Position numbers and translations under genes: made by a program. DNA of 64,000 bases from Parvibaculum sp040216885. Lineage in GTDB: Bacteria > Pseudomonadota > Alphaproteobacteria > Parvibaculales > Parvibaculaceae. The notes below the pieces were generated by a model. The model did no database searches. It was given only the letters and a program-made list of their open reading frames with translations, and was not told the origin of the DNA. This document shows, piece by piece, positions 39,170-48,273 of the stretch (within the stretch, counting starts at the first letter, position 1; each line of letters starts with the position of its first letter). The stretch lies in the NCBI GenBank assembly GCA_040216885.1, contig JAVJOG010000017.1, positions 186,001-250,000 on the forward strand. The letters are read 5' to 3'.

Positions 39170-41632
39170 TCATCGCGGCTTGGCGCGACGCGTCGGCGCG
39201 GTGCTGGCGGGATCGTCGGGCCAGACATGCTTGGGATAGCGGCCGCGCATCTCGGCCCGCACCTCGGACCACGATCCGGCCCAGAAGGCGGGCAGGTCGG
39301 CGGTGCGCTGGATCGGCCGGTGCGCCGGCGAGAGCAGTTCGATCAGAACCGGCACGGCGTCGCCGAGCACGGCAGGATGCTCGGTCAGGCCATAGAGTTC
39401 CTGCACGCGCACGGCCAGTTCGGGCGCGGCGCCGCCGGGCGGATAGGTCAGCGCAAGGCGCGACCCGGTCGGCACGGTCAGGTGCGACGGCGCCAGCCGG
39501 TCCAGTTCGGCCTGCCGCCCGGGACCGGCGCGCAGCATCAGCGCATCGCGCAGCGGCACATCGTCAAGGCCGGTGCGGCCAGCGAGAAACGGCGCGAGCC
39601 ATTCGTCGATCGTCTGCATCAACGCCTCATCGCCGACATCGGGCCACGGATCGCCGAGCCGCGCATGCAGGAAGGAAAGCCGCGCGCGCAGGCTCCGGGA
39701 CGCCTTGTCCCATGGAAGGGCGCCGAGGCCGTGCCCACGCACGCCTTCGAGCAGGGCTCGTTCCGCTTCGGGACCGGGTTCGACCGGGCGCGGCGCCGAA
39801 GACAGGGTGATCGCACCGAGGGTTCGCACGCGACGCGCGGCGAGACGACCGGTGCGCGCATCGAAGCGCATCTCGGTCCGCGTTTCGATCCGGTCGCCGA
39901 GACGATCCTCGATCTCGGCTTCGGTGATCGCCGCGACGGCCAGAAGGCGCGCGCCCGCGGCCGCGCCGGTCACATCGGCGGCGACGATGAAGGATGCGCC
40001 CGCCAGCGGATCGGCCTCGTCGGCGACGACGCCGCGCCCGCCGGCCATGACGAAATGACCCGGCCGGCCCGGCCGCGCCCGCGCCACGCGGTCCGGGAAG
40101 GCATCGAGCAGCATGGCTCCGGCCGTCATGGCTTGGTCATCCGCATCGTCCGGCAGGTCGAGCTGTCCGGCGATCCGCCCGGCCAGCTGGCGGCTCTGTT
40201 TTGCGCGCGGCGACCGGTCGGCGTCGAACGCGGCAAGGCGTCGATCGAGATCGGTCGATGCGCCGCCGAGGCCGCGCTCGGTGATCAGCACGGCGAGCCG
40301 GGCGCGGCGTTCGGCATCGCCGGTCGTCCCCGCTTCGGCGACCATGGCGGCAAGCGGCACCGGCAATGCAATCGCGCGCAGGCGCTCGCCCTTTGCGGTC
40401 AGCCGGCCCTGCCCGTCGACGGCGCCGAGCGCGACGAGCCGCGCGCGCGCCTCGTTCAGCGCCGGCTCGGGCGGCGGGTCGGGAAAGCGCAGCGTGCGCG
40501 GATCGGACACGCCCCATGCCAGGCAATCGAGCAGCAGGCGCGAAAGGTCCGTGCGGGCGATCTCGGGCGGATCGAACGGGGCAAGCGCGGCGGTCTGGCC
40601 CTCGTGCCACAGGCGGATCGCGACGCCCGGCTGCGTGCGCCCGGCACGGCCGGCGCGCTGGGCGGCCGAGGCGCGGCTGACCCGGACGGTCTGAAGCCGG
40701 GTGATCGCCATGCCGGGTTCGAAGGCGGGCTGGCGCGCAAGGCCGGAATCGACGACCACGCGCACCCCGTCGATGGTGACCGAGCTTTCGGCGATCGCCG
40801 TCGCCAGCACGATCTTCCGGCGACCGGGTTCGGGCGGCAGAATCGCGACATCCTGGTCCTTGATGTCCATGGCCCCGAACAGCGGCGCCAGATAGGCGTT
40901 GGCGGGCAGCGCGCCCTCGAGCCGCTCGGCCGTGCGGCGGATCTCGGCCTGGCCGGGCAGGAAGGCGAGGATGCTGCCCTGTTCGTCGCGCAGCGCGGCG
41001 CGGATCGCCTCGGCCACCGCGTCCTCGATCCGCTGGTCGGGCCGGCGCGGCGCATGACGAATGTCGACGGGATGGGACCGGCCGGCGCTTTCGACGAGCG
41101 GCGCCTTGTCCATCAGCGCGGCGACGCGGCCGCCATCGAGCGTCGCCGACATGACCAAAAGCCGCAGATCGGCGCGCAGCGCCGACTGCACGTCGAGCGC
41201 CAGCGCCAGCGAGAAATCGGCGTCGAGCGAGCGCTCGTGGAACTCGTCGAAGATCACCGCGGCGATGCCGGTCAGTTCGGGATCGTCGAGGATCATGCGC
41301 GCGAACACGCCCTCGGTGACCACTTCGATGCGCGTCCTCGGGCCGACCCTGCTGTCGAGCCGCATCCGGTAGCCGACCGTTTCGCCAACGGTCTCGCCGA
41401 GCATGGCGGCCATGCGCCGGGCGGCGGCGCGTGCGGCGAGCCGGCGCGGTTCGAGCATGACGATCCGCCGGCCCTCGACCCAGGGTGCATCAAGCAGCAC
41501 CAGCGGGACGAGCGTCGTCTTGCCGGCGCCGGGCGGCGCGACCAGCACCGCGTTCGGCCCCGCTTCGAGCGCGCCGGTCAGCGCGCCGAGCACCTCGGCG
41601 ACGGGCAGGCCGGTGGCGGCGGCGTCGATCAT
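39170..41632 (-). CDS. hrpB: ATP-dependent helicase HrpB
   Basis: An 820-residue DExH-box helicase. Walker A is APPGAGKTT, the DEFHERS box is motif II, VMSATL is motif III, and QRAGRAGRTQPG is motif VI. The HA2 and HrpB C-terminal regions follow. Its exact RNA target in bacteria is unknown. hrpB next to actS/actR is common in rhizobia. Its start overlaps the stop of the ABC ATPase gene by four bases (41629-41632), so it could be co-transcribed with the YnjBCD-like transporter. Confidence 0.93.
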   Translation of the reverse strand: MIDAAATGLPVAEVLGALTGALEAGPNAVLVAPPGAGKTTLVPLVLLDAPWVEGRRIVMLEPRRLAARAAARRMAAMLGETVGETVGYRMRLDSRVGPRTRIEVVTEGVFARMILDDPELTGIAAVIFDEFHERSLDADFSLALALDVQSALRADLRLLVMSATLDGGRVAALMDKAPLVESAGRSHPVDIRHAPRRPDQRIEDAVAEAIRAALRDEQGSILAFLPGQAEIRRTAERLEGALPANAYLAPLFGAMDIKDQDVAILPPEPGRRKIVLATAIAESSVTIDGVRVVVDSGLARQPAFEPGMAITRLQTVRVSRASAAQRAGRAGRTQPGVAIRLWHEGQTAALAPFDPPEIARTDLSRLLLDCLAWGVSDPRTLRFPDPPPEPALNEARARLVALGAVDGQGRLTAKGERLRAIALPVPLAAMVAEAGTTGDAERRARLAVLITERGLGGASTDLDRRLAAFDADRSPRAKQSRQLAGRIAGQLDLPDDADDQAMTAGAMLLDAFPDRVARARPGRPGHFVMAGGRGVVADEADPLAGASFIVAADVTGAAAGARLLAVAAITEAEIEDRLGDRIETRTEMRFDARTGRLAARRVRTLGAITLSSAPRPVEPGPEAERALLEGVRGHGLGALPWDKASRSLRARLSFLHARLGDPWPDVGDEALMQTIDEWLAPFLAGRTGLDDVPLRDALMLRAGPGRQAELDRLAPSHLTVPTGSRLALTYPPGGAAPELAVRVQELYGLTEHPAVLGDAVPVLIELLSPAHRPIQRTADLPAFWAGSWSEVRAEMRGRYPKHVWPDDPASTAPTRRAKPR

Positions 41633-42327
41633 GAACCGTTGCCGGGGCCCAGCGCGGGTTCGACCTCGATCAGCGCGCCGCCGGCCGCCTTGGCGTCCGC
41701 CTCGTCATGGGTGACCAGCAGCACCGGCAGGCGGCGGACGCCTGCCCGCTCGAACACCAGCCGGCGCACCTGATCGCGCAGGCCCGCATCGAGCTTGGAG
41801 AAGGGCTCGTCCAGCAGCATGAAGCGGGGCTCGGACACCAGCACGCGGGCGAGCGCCACACGCGCCTTCTGGCCGCCCGACAGCGTGTCGGGATCGCGGT
41901 CGAAGAACCCTTCGAGTTCCACGTCGCCGAGCGCGGCTTCGGCCACGGCGCGGCGCGCGGCGCGTCCCCTGACCGTCTGCGGCACCGCGAACACCAGATT
42001 GCCGCCGACCGACATGTGCGGGAACAGGAGCGGATCCTGGAACAGAAGGCCGGCATGGCGCTCCTGCGGCGGCGCATCGGTGATGTCGACGCCCTCGCAG
42101 ATGACGCGGCCGCGCGCGGCAAAAGCGGGATCGAGAAAGCCGCCGATGAAAGCCAGAAGCGTCGACTTGCCCGATCCCGACGGCCCCATCACGGTGAGCA
42201 CCTCGCCAGGCCCGATCGTGTGATCGGCCTCGACCAGCGTGCGGCCATCGAGCGAAATGGCGATCCCGTCGAGCCTGAGGCCGGCGGCTTGCTCGGTCTG
42301 CGTGTCGGGCATTGGGCGCGTTCTCAC
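41629..42327 (-). CDS. YnjD/ThiQ-like ABC transporter ATP-binding protein
   Basis: A 232-residue ABC ATPase: Walker A VMGPSGSGKST, signature LSGGQKARVALARVL, Walker B FMLLDEPFSKLD. It lacks a C-terminal TOBE domain, as in ThiQ and YnjD. The GTG at 42327 overlaps the permease stop by four bases; the ATG at 42312 five codons later is an equally possible start. It powers the permease and binding protein encoded just upstream (42324-45329). The substrate of the E. coli YnjBCD system is not established. Confidence 0.85.
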   Translation of the reverse strand: MRTRPMPDTQTEQAAGLRLDGIAISLDGRTLVEADHTIGPGEVLTVMGPSGSGKSTLLAFIGGFLDPAFAARGRVICEGVDITDAPPQERHAGLLFQDPLLFPHMSVGGNLVFAVPQTVRGRAARRAVAEAALGDVELEGFFDRDPDTLSGGQKARVALARVLVSEPRFMLLDEPFSKLDAGLRDQVRRLVFERAGVRRLPVLLVTHDEADAKAAGGALIEVEPALGPGNGS

Positions 42328-44003
42328 ATCGCCCTGATTGCCCGGCGGTTGCGGAAAAGCAAGGCCGGCACGAGGCTGGCGAGCGCAAAGCCGATCAGCG
42401 GCAGCAGCATCTGCAGGAACGCATAGACGCCGATCACCCGCCGGTCGCCGCCCGAGCCGAGCGCGACGGCCTCGGTGGTGATCGTCGGAAACCGGCCGGC
42501 GCCGATCAGCAGGGTCGGCAGGTACTGGCCGACCGAGACGGCAAAGCCGACCGCGCTTGCCGTGAGCACGGCGCGCGTAAGCATCGGCAGGCGGATACGC
42601 CAGAAGGTGCGCGCTTCGCCCGCGCCGAGCGCCGTGGCGAGCGCCTCGTAACGCCGGTCATAGGCACGCCAGGGCGCCGACAGGGACAGGAACACGTAGG
42701 GCAGCACGAAGATGGTGTGCACGAAGATCAGCGCCGCCCAGCTCTTGTCGGCATCGGCGGCGACCAGCAGCAGTTGCAGGCCGAACAGGAAGCCGATCTG
42801 CGGGACGACCAGCGGCAGATAGACCAGCGCCAGCGCCCGGCTGCCGCCGGTGCGGCCGGTCTGGTTCTCGCGCTGCAGGCAGGCGAGCGCGATCGCCACC
42901 GAGATGAGCGTCGCCGCCAGCCCGATGATGACGGTCGTCGCGAACGGGTCGGCGAGCGCCGGCGCGCTGCGCATCCAGGCGCGCAGAGAAAGCCCGTCCG
43001 GCAGCGCGTCCGGAAACTGCCAAAGGCCGGCCACCGACCACAGCGCCAGAACGGCAAGGCCGCCGAACACGAGCAGCGCCGAGACGGTCATCGCGCCGCC
43101 GGCAACCGTGCGCGCCCAGCCGTCGCGCCGGAAACGGCGTCCGGTCTCGCAGACCCGTTCGGCGAGCGCGCCCATCACGCGTTCGAGCCCGACCCAGATC
43201 ACAAGCGCCGCGCCGGTGACGGCGACCTGCAGCACCGCGCCGGCGCAGGCCATGAAGCGCATCGAAAGGTCGGGGTCGTTCATCCAGTCGACCAGCCGCA
43301 CCGGCAGCGTCGCCGGCGTCGTCGGGCCGAGGATGAAGGCAACGTCGACATTGGCCGAGGCGTAGGCGATCACGGCGAAGACGGCGAGCCGGATCTGGCG
43401 GTAGAGCGCCGGCCAAGTGGTGAACATGAAACCCATCAGCCGGCCATAGCCGAGCGACTGGCCAAGGTTCAGCGCGCGCATAGCCGGCACCTGCGGCAGG
43501 GCCGCGAGCGTGATCAGCAAAAGGAAGGGCACTTCCTTGATGACGAGGCCGCCGATCAGCGCCAGGCCCATCGGGTCGTTGACGATCAGCGCGTCGGGCG
43601 GTCGTTCCCAGCCGGTCGCCCAGGGCGAGAACAGCCGCGCCAGATAGCCCGACGGGGCGATCATGAAGGCAAAGCCGAAGGCGGCGGCCGCGTGCGGCAC
43701 GGCCAGAAGCGGCGAGACCAGATGCTGGATCAGCGCGAAGGCGCGGGTGCCGTACCAGGCGCAGACGAAGCCGGCCACCATGGCGAGCGAGATCGCCGTT
43801 GTGACGAGCCCGATCAGCAGGGACTGGACGGCCGAGCGTGCGATGCCGGGCTGGGCGAACAGGTCGGCGAACGGATCGAGCGTCAGGGTCGTGCCGCCGA
43901 TCGCCGGCAGGAAACCGAAGGCCGGCAGGATCGTGCCGAACAGCCCGCAGGCGAGCGGCACCGCCAGCACGAACAGGGCGAGCGGCGGCGCCAGACGCAA
44001 CAT
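42324..44003 (-). CDS. YnjC-like ABC transporter permease (two fused halves)
   Basis: A 559-residue inner-membrane protein with about twelve helices and two permease halves. EAA-type loops are seen near NLGQSLGYGRLMGFMFTTWP in the first half and ALATALGAGEARTFWRIRLP in the second. This matches the fused permeases of the YnjC/ThiP/FbpB group. It lies between the binding-protein gene (99 bases upstream) and the ATPase gene, all on the minus strand. Confidence 0.85.
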   Translation of the reverse strand: MLRLAPPLALFVLAVPLACGLFGTILPAFGFLPAIGGTTLTLDPFADLFAQPGIARSAVQSLLIGLVTTAISLAMVAGFVCAWYGTRAFALIQHLVSPLLAVPHAAAAFGFAFMIAPSGYLARLFSPWATGWERPPDALIVNDPMGLALIGGLVIKEVPFLLLITLAALPQVPAMRALNLGQSLGYGRLMGFMFTTWPALYRQIRLAVFAVIAYASANVDVAFILGPTTPATLPVRLVDWMNDPDLSMRFMACAGAVLQVAVTGAALVIWVGLERVMGALAERVCETGRRFRRDGWARTVAGGAMTVSALLVFGGLAVLALWSVAGLWQFPDALPDGLSLRAWMRSAPALADPFATTVIIGLAATLISVAIALACLQRENQTGRTGGSRALALVYLPLVVPQIGFLFGLQLLLVAADADKSWAALIFVHTIFVLPYVFLSLSAPWRAYDRRYEALATALGAGEARTFWRIRLPMLTRAVLTASAVGFAVSVGQYLPTLLIGAGRFPTITTEAVALGSGGDRRVIGVYAFLQMLLPLIGFALASLVPALLFRNRRAIRAM

Positions 44004-44030
44004 CAGCGGTCACTCATTGCACCGGGAAGC

Positions 44031-44060
44031 CCGACAACAAGAAGTCCGGCAACAAGAAGC
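44031..44060 (+). repeat. Two tandem 15-bp repeats
   Basis: CCGACAACAAGAAGT and CCGGCAACAAGAAGC follow directly on one another, with a partial third unit TCGGCAGG after them, in the 99-base gap between binding-protein and permease genes. Period and style resemble the repeats at 5725-5769 but the unit is different. Confidence 0.6.
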
Positions 44061-44102
44061 TCGGCAGGCGCGTCGGCGCGGCGCGGCGTCACCGGCCGGC
44101 CA

Positions 44103-45329
44103 TCAGTTGCCGACCGCGTAGCGGGCGGTCCATTTCTGCTCGATCCGGGTCATCCAGCTCGGATGCGGCTCATCGAGCGCCGGGCCGAGTTCGTCGGGCC
44201 TGAGCGTGGCGACACCGAGATCGAGCGCCGAAAAGCGCGCCCGGTCCTCGTCGGACAGCTTGTCCATGGCGAGCACGGTCGGATCGCCCCAGACGGTCGG
44301 GTCCTGCTTGCGCGCCTGGGCCTCGGGGGAGATCAGGAAGTCGGCGACGACCAGCGCGCCTGCCTTGGCGTTGGCGTTGTAGGGGATGGCGACGAAGTGC
44401 GTGTTGGCGAGCGTGCCGCCCGAAAAGGTGAAGGACCGGACGGTGTCCGGCAGAAGCTGGTTGGCGATGGCGTTCGAGGCTTCGGCCGGGTTGAAGGCGA
44501 ACGTGATGTCCAGTTCGCCGTCGGCCAGAAGCTGGCTCATCGACGGATAGTCCTTCGGGAAAGTGCGCGCCCCGCGCCACAGATGCGGGTGCAGGTCGTC
44601 GAGATAGGCGAACAGGGGCTCGGTAATCTGCTCGAAGCTGGCCTCGTCGACGGGCTCCTGCAGAACGGAGGGATCGTCGACCGTTTCGATCAGAACCTGC
44701 TTGAGGAAGCTCGAGCCGATGAAGTCCGGCGGCTGGGGATAGGAGAAGCGTCCCGGATTGGCGCGGGCCCATTCTAAAAGCTCGGGCGCGCTGTCCGGCA
44801 GATCAGCGGCTTCGGTGCGCGCGCTGTCGTAGAAGAAGACGAGCTTGGCCATGCCCCAGGGCGATTCCAGCCCGTCGGTCGGCAGGGTGAAGTCGACGGT
44901 GATGGTCGGCTTGGTCTCGTGGTCGACATAGGCCCAGTTGGGCAGCTTCGTCGCCCAGTCGGGCGCAAACAGCAGGTCCTGGCGCTTCATCGAGGCGAAG
45001 TTCTCGCCATTGATCCAGATCAGATCGATCGAACCGCCCTCGTTCCGCCCGGCCGCCTTTTCGGCGACGACGGTGGCAACGGCATTGGCCGTGTCCTCCA
45101 GCTTGACGTGCTCGAGTTCGACGCCGAAGCGCTCTTCGACCTCGGCGGCGACCCATTCGATATAGGCGTTGATCTGCGTCGAGCCGCCCCAGGCGTTGAA
45201 GTAGACGGTCTGGCCGCGCGCCTCGTCAAGAACGCCCTGCCAGTCGGACGGGTCGGGGTCGGCCAGGGCCGGCGCGGCGGGCAGCATGACGGCAAGCGAA
45301 AGGGCGGCGGCGCGCAGCAAATGGGACAC
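44103..45329 (-). CDS. YnjB-like ABC transporter substrate-binding protein
   Basis: A 408-residue exported binding protein. The GTG at 45329 was chosen because GGAGA lies a few bases ahead and it yields a clean signal peptide (SHLLRAAALSLAVMLPAAPA, cut after ALA near residue 23). An ATG 12 codons upstream would spoil the signal. The mature start QTVYFNAWGGSTQINAYIEW and the block DLIWINGENFASMKRQ match E. coli YnjB. The ligand is unknown; no TPP riboswitch was seen in the leader. An unrelated short hairpin (CTCAC/GTGAG) lies at about 45410-45425 between hsp20 and this gene. Confidence 0.85.
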   Translation of the reverse strand: MSHLLRAAALSLAVMLPAAPALADPDPSDWQGVLDEARGQTVYFNAWGGSTQINAYIEWVAAEVEERFGVELEHVKLEDTANAVATVVAEKAAGRNEGGSIDLIWINGENFASMKRQDLLFAPDWATKLPNWAYVDHETKPTITVDFTLPTDGLESPWGMAKLVFFYDSARTEAADLPDSAPELLEWARANPGRFSYPQPPDFIGSSFLKQVLIETVDDPSVLQEPVDEASFEQITEPLFAYLDDLHPHLWRGARTFPKDYPSMSQLLADGELDITFAFNPAEASNAIANQLLPDTVRSFTFSGGTLANTHFVAIPYNANAKAGALVVADFLISPEAQARKQDPTVWGDPTVLAMDKLSDEDRARFSALDLGVATLRPDELGPALDEPHPSWMTRIEQKWTARYAVGN

Positions 45330-45434
45330 GGGGGTCTCTCCGTTGATCGTGATGGGCAAAGACATCACGCGCCGGCGCGCAAGGTCAACAAGGCCCTGTT
45401 CACCACCCCTCACAAACGAGTGAGCCCGACCGGC

Positions 45435-45854
45435 TCAGCCACGATCGTTGATGGTGATCCTGCGAACCAGGCGCTCGGGCTCGGGCCGTTCCAGATCGAT
45501 CATCAGCAGCCCGTTCTCAAGGTCCGCGCCGATCACGCGCATGCCGTCGGCGAGCACGAAGGCGCGCTGGAACTGGCGCGCGGCGATGCCCCGGTGCAGG
45601 AACTCGCGGCCCGGATCGTCGGCCTCGGCCCGCTTGCCGCGAATGACGAGCTGGCTCTCCTCGGTGCTGACCTCGAGATCGTCGGCGGAAAAGCCGGCGA
45701 CGGCCAGCGTGATCCGCATGACGGTCTTGCCGTCCGCGTCGCGGATGCGCTCGATGTTGTAGGGCGGATAGCTCTCGCCGGACTTGGCGACGCGTTCGAG
45801 CGATTTCTCGATCGTCTCGAAGCCGACCAGCAGCGGGCTGGAGAAGTTCGTCAT
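45435..45854 (-). CDS. Small heat-shock protein, Hsp20 family (second copy)
   Basis: A 139-residue Hsp20. It starts MTNFSSPLLVGFE and has the alpha-crystallin domain at about residues 38-125 (ITLAVAGFSADDLEVS, LVIRGKRA, RGIAARQFQRAFVLADG). It is a clear paralogue of the protein at 6627-7091 but lacks that protein's basic tail and the DUF1150 neighbour. The ATG at 45854 was chosen by alignment with the first copy and follows AAAGGG. I saw no convincing RpoH promoter in front of it, so the two may be regulated differently. Confidence 0.9.
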   Translation of the reverse strand: MTNFSSPLLVGFETIEKSLERVAKSGESYPPYNIERIRDADGKTVMRITLAVAGFSADDLEVSTEESQLVIRGKRAEADDPGREFLHRGIAARQFQRAFVLADGMRVIGADLENGLLMIDLERPEPERLVRRITINDRG

Positions 45855-46007
45855 GGGCTCGGCCCTTTCGTCCTCATCAAGCGACTTTGCCGCGGTGACA
45901 CGATTTCGCTTGCAATCGGCGCGCGGCGCGGCGAACCCGTTCGGCATCCGCCGGCCCCGTTATGCGGGGTCGCCGGCCGTTGATCAAGGAATTCCCGGGG
46001 GAGCGGC

Positions 46008-46949
46008 ATGACCGGAAAACGCGCCATCATCATCGACACGGACCCCGGCCAGGACGATGCGATCGCGCTTCTGCTGGCGCTCGCCAGCGACGAGCTGGAC
46101 GTGCTCGGCATCACGGCGGTCGCCGGCAACGTGCCGCTGGCGCTGACCGAGAAGAACGCGCGCAAGATCTGCGAACTGGCCGGCAAACCGGACACGCGCG
46201 TCTTCGCCGGCGCCGAGCGGCCGCTGATGCGCAAGCTGGTGACGGCCGAATATGTGCACGGCAAGACCGGTCTCGACGGGCCGGACCTGCCAGAGCCGAC
46301 CATGGCGCTTCAGGACCAGTTCGCACCGGACTTCATCATCGAGGCGATCCGCGCCCGCCCGGAGGGAACGGTGACGCTGTGCCCGCTCGGCCCGCTGACC
46401 AACATCGCGCTGGCGCTGATCAAGGCGCCCGACATCGCACCGAAAATCCGCGAGATCGTGTTGATGGGCGGCGGCTTCTTCGAGGGCGGCAACGTCACGC
46501 CGACGGCCGAGTTCAACATCTATGTCGACCCCGAGGCGGCGCAGACCGTGTTCACGTCCGGCGTGCCGATCGTCATGGCGCCGCTCGACGTCACCCACAA
46601 GGCGCTGACCACACAGGCGCGCATCGACGCGCTGCGCGCCAAGGGAACGCCGGTGTGCGATGCGGCCGCGTCGCTGATCGACTTCTTCGAGCGGTTCGAC
46701 GAGGACAAGTACGGCACCGATGGCGGGCCGCTGCACGATCCGTGCGTGATCGCTTACCTTCTCAAGCCCGAGCTGTTCACCGGCCGCGACTGCCATGTGG
46801 CGATCGAGACCGGCTCGGAGCTGACGCTCGGCATGACGGTGATCGACTGGTGGGGCGTGACCGGCAAGACGCCGAACGCACACGTTCTCGGCGGTATCGA
46901 TGCGGCCGGGTTCTTCGATCTGATCACCGAGCGGCTGGCTCGGCTTTGA
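46008..46949 (+). CDS. Purine/pyrimidine ribonucleoside hydrolase
   Basis: A 313-residue nucleoside hydrolase of the IunH/Rih family. The calcium-binding signature is IIDTDPGQDDAIAL near the N-terminus and the second signature is TPTAEFNIYVDPEAA. It splits nucleosides into base and ribose. The ribose could be phosphorylated by the ribokinase encoded convergently six bases away, so the pair forms a nucleoside salvage module even though they are on opposite strands. GGGGGAG precedes the ATG. Base preference cannot be read. Confidence 0.92.
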   Translation: MTGKRAIIIDTDPGQDDAIALLLALASDELDVLGITAVAGNVPLALTEKNARKICELAGKPDTRVFAGAERPLMRKLVTAEYVHGKTGLDGPDLPEPTMALQDQFAPDFIIEAIRARPEGTVTLCPLGPLTNIALALIKAPDIAPKIREIVLMGGGFFEGGNVTPTAEFNIYVDPEAAQTVFTSGVPIVMAPLDVTHKALTTQARIDALRAKGTPVCDAAASLIDFFERFDEDKYGTDGGPLHDPCVIAYLLKPELFTGRDCHVAIETGSELTLGMTVIDWWGVTGKTPNAHVLGGIDAAGFFDLITERLARL

Positions 46950-46955
46950 GACTTA

Positions 46956-47852
46956 TCAGCCTGTAAAGGCGTCGACGGCGGCGCGTTCGGGGATCGAGGG
47001 CTGGGCGCCCTCGGTCAGGCATGCGAGCGCGCCGGCGCGGCAGGCCAGATCGAGCGCATCGGGCCAGGCCATGCCCTCGGCGCGGGCGGCGGCCAGATAG
47101 CCGCAGAACGTGTCGCCCGCGCCGACCGTGTCGACCGGTTCGATCCTCGGCGTCGTGGCGCGAACCATCCCCTCGCCGGTCACCGCGAGCGCGCCGTCCG
47201 CGCCCAGCGTCAGAACCAGCGCGACGCCCAACGCGTCGGCGGCCCCGGCCATACGGTCTTCGGCACGGCCCGGCTCGATGCCGAGCGAGGCGGCCAGCGC
47301 GTCGAACTCGGTCTCGTTGGCGATCACGACGTCCGCCTTGCGGGCGAGTTCGCCCGCGGAGGCGCGGTAGGGCGCGATGTTCAGATAGCGTGTCGCCCCC
47401 GCCGCGGCCGCCGCATCGAGCGCGGCGGCGATGGCCTGGTCGGGGATTTCCATCTGCAGGAGCCAGGCAGCGGCGCCCGGCGCTTCGGGCACGCCGTTTT
47501 CCATCGCTCGCCCGTTGGCGCCCGGCACCACGGCGATCTGGTTCTCGCCGGTCCGGTCGTCGACCAGGATCAGCGCGACGCCGGTCGGCACGGCGGCCAG
47601 CCGTTCGACGCCGGACAGATCGACGCCGGCCGCCTGCAGCAGCGACAGCGCGGCAATCGCGTTGGCGTCGTCGCCGACCGCGCCGGCCATGGCGACCGCG
47701 TGGCCGGCACGGCGCGCGGCGAGCGCCTGGTTGGCGCCCTTGCCTCCGGGCGCCTCCGCATAGGCGACGCCCGTCACCGTCTCGCCGGGACCAGGCAGCC
47801 GCTCGACGCGGGCGACAAGGTCGAGATTGACCGATCCGGCGATGGTGATCAT
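46956..47852 (-). CDS. rbsK: Ribokinase
   Basis: A 298-residue PfkB-family sugar kinase. The start MITIAGSVNLDLVARVERLP, the PfkB motif 1 APGGKGANQALAA and motif 2 DTVGAGDTFCGYL with the catalytic Asp are typical of ribokinase. It makes ribose 5-phosphate from ribose, probably that freed by the nucleoside hydrolase next door. The ATG at 47852 starts the homology; the frame is open 35 codons upstream. Confidence 0.9.
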   Translation of the reverse strand: MITIAGSVNLDLVARVERLPGPGETVTGVAYAEAPGGKGANQALAARRAGHAVAMAGAVGDDANAIAALSLLQAAGVDLSGVERLAAVPTGVALILVDDRTGENQIAVVPGANGRAMENGVPEAPGAAAWLLQMEIPDQAIAAALDAAAAAGATRYLNIAPYRASAGELARKADVVIANETEFDALAASLGIEPGRAEDRMAGAADALGVALVLTLGADGALAVTGEGMVRATTPRIEPVDTVGAGDTFCGYLAAARAEGMAWPDALDLACRAGALACLTEGAQPSIPERAAVDAFTG

Positions 47853-47988
47853 GGCGGCGTCCCCCTGCGCTGCGGCTTCCGGCGCGTCCGGCCGGCGCGT
47901 TCGACAGCCTGATACGGCCCGATGGGAGGCGTTAGCGAAGCGGTCCGCGCCGGGCAAGGGAAACCGGTGGCGGGCGTGCGCTGTTTGG

Positions 47989-48017
47989 TTGACAGCCCCC
48001 GGCCGACCGCATATGTG
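47989..48017 (+). promoter_or_regulatory. Sigma-70 promoter of tRNA-Leu
   Basis: A perfect TTGACA (47989-47994) is followed after 17 bases by TATGTG (48012-48017). The start site would be near 48024, nine bases before the mature tRNA. Confidence 0.75.
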
Positions 48018-48032
48018 ACGGCTCGATTTCGT

Positions 48033-48119
<87 letters not shown>

Positions 48120-48198
48120 TTCATCCTCCTCATAGCAACTCTTACCGATTGATTTTTAACGGTTTTCATGCTTTCTTGCTTCTCATAGCAGAACGCTC

Positions 48199-48272
48199 GA
48201 TACCCCCATTTCGCATCGTTTCGGGGGTGCTGGATGGGGTATCAGCGTCGAGTGACGGGAGGCGATACCCCC
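48199..48272. repeat. GATACCCC repeats before the integrase gene
   Basis: GATACCCCC occurs at 48199-48207 and 48264-48272, and its complement GGGGTATC at 48236-48243, all within 75 bases directly before the integrase ATG at 48274. The copies are about 28-37 bases apart. They could be arm-type binding sites for the integrase or operators for its regulator. Confidence 0.55.
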
Positions 48273-48273
48273 A

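Noticed and set aside
45330..45434. TPP riboswitch before the YnjB-like gene
   Set aside because: The conserved CTGAGA and related blocks are missing; only a short unrelated hairpin is present.
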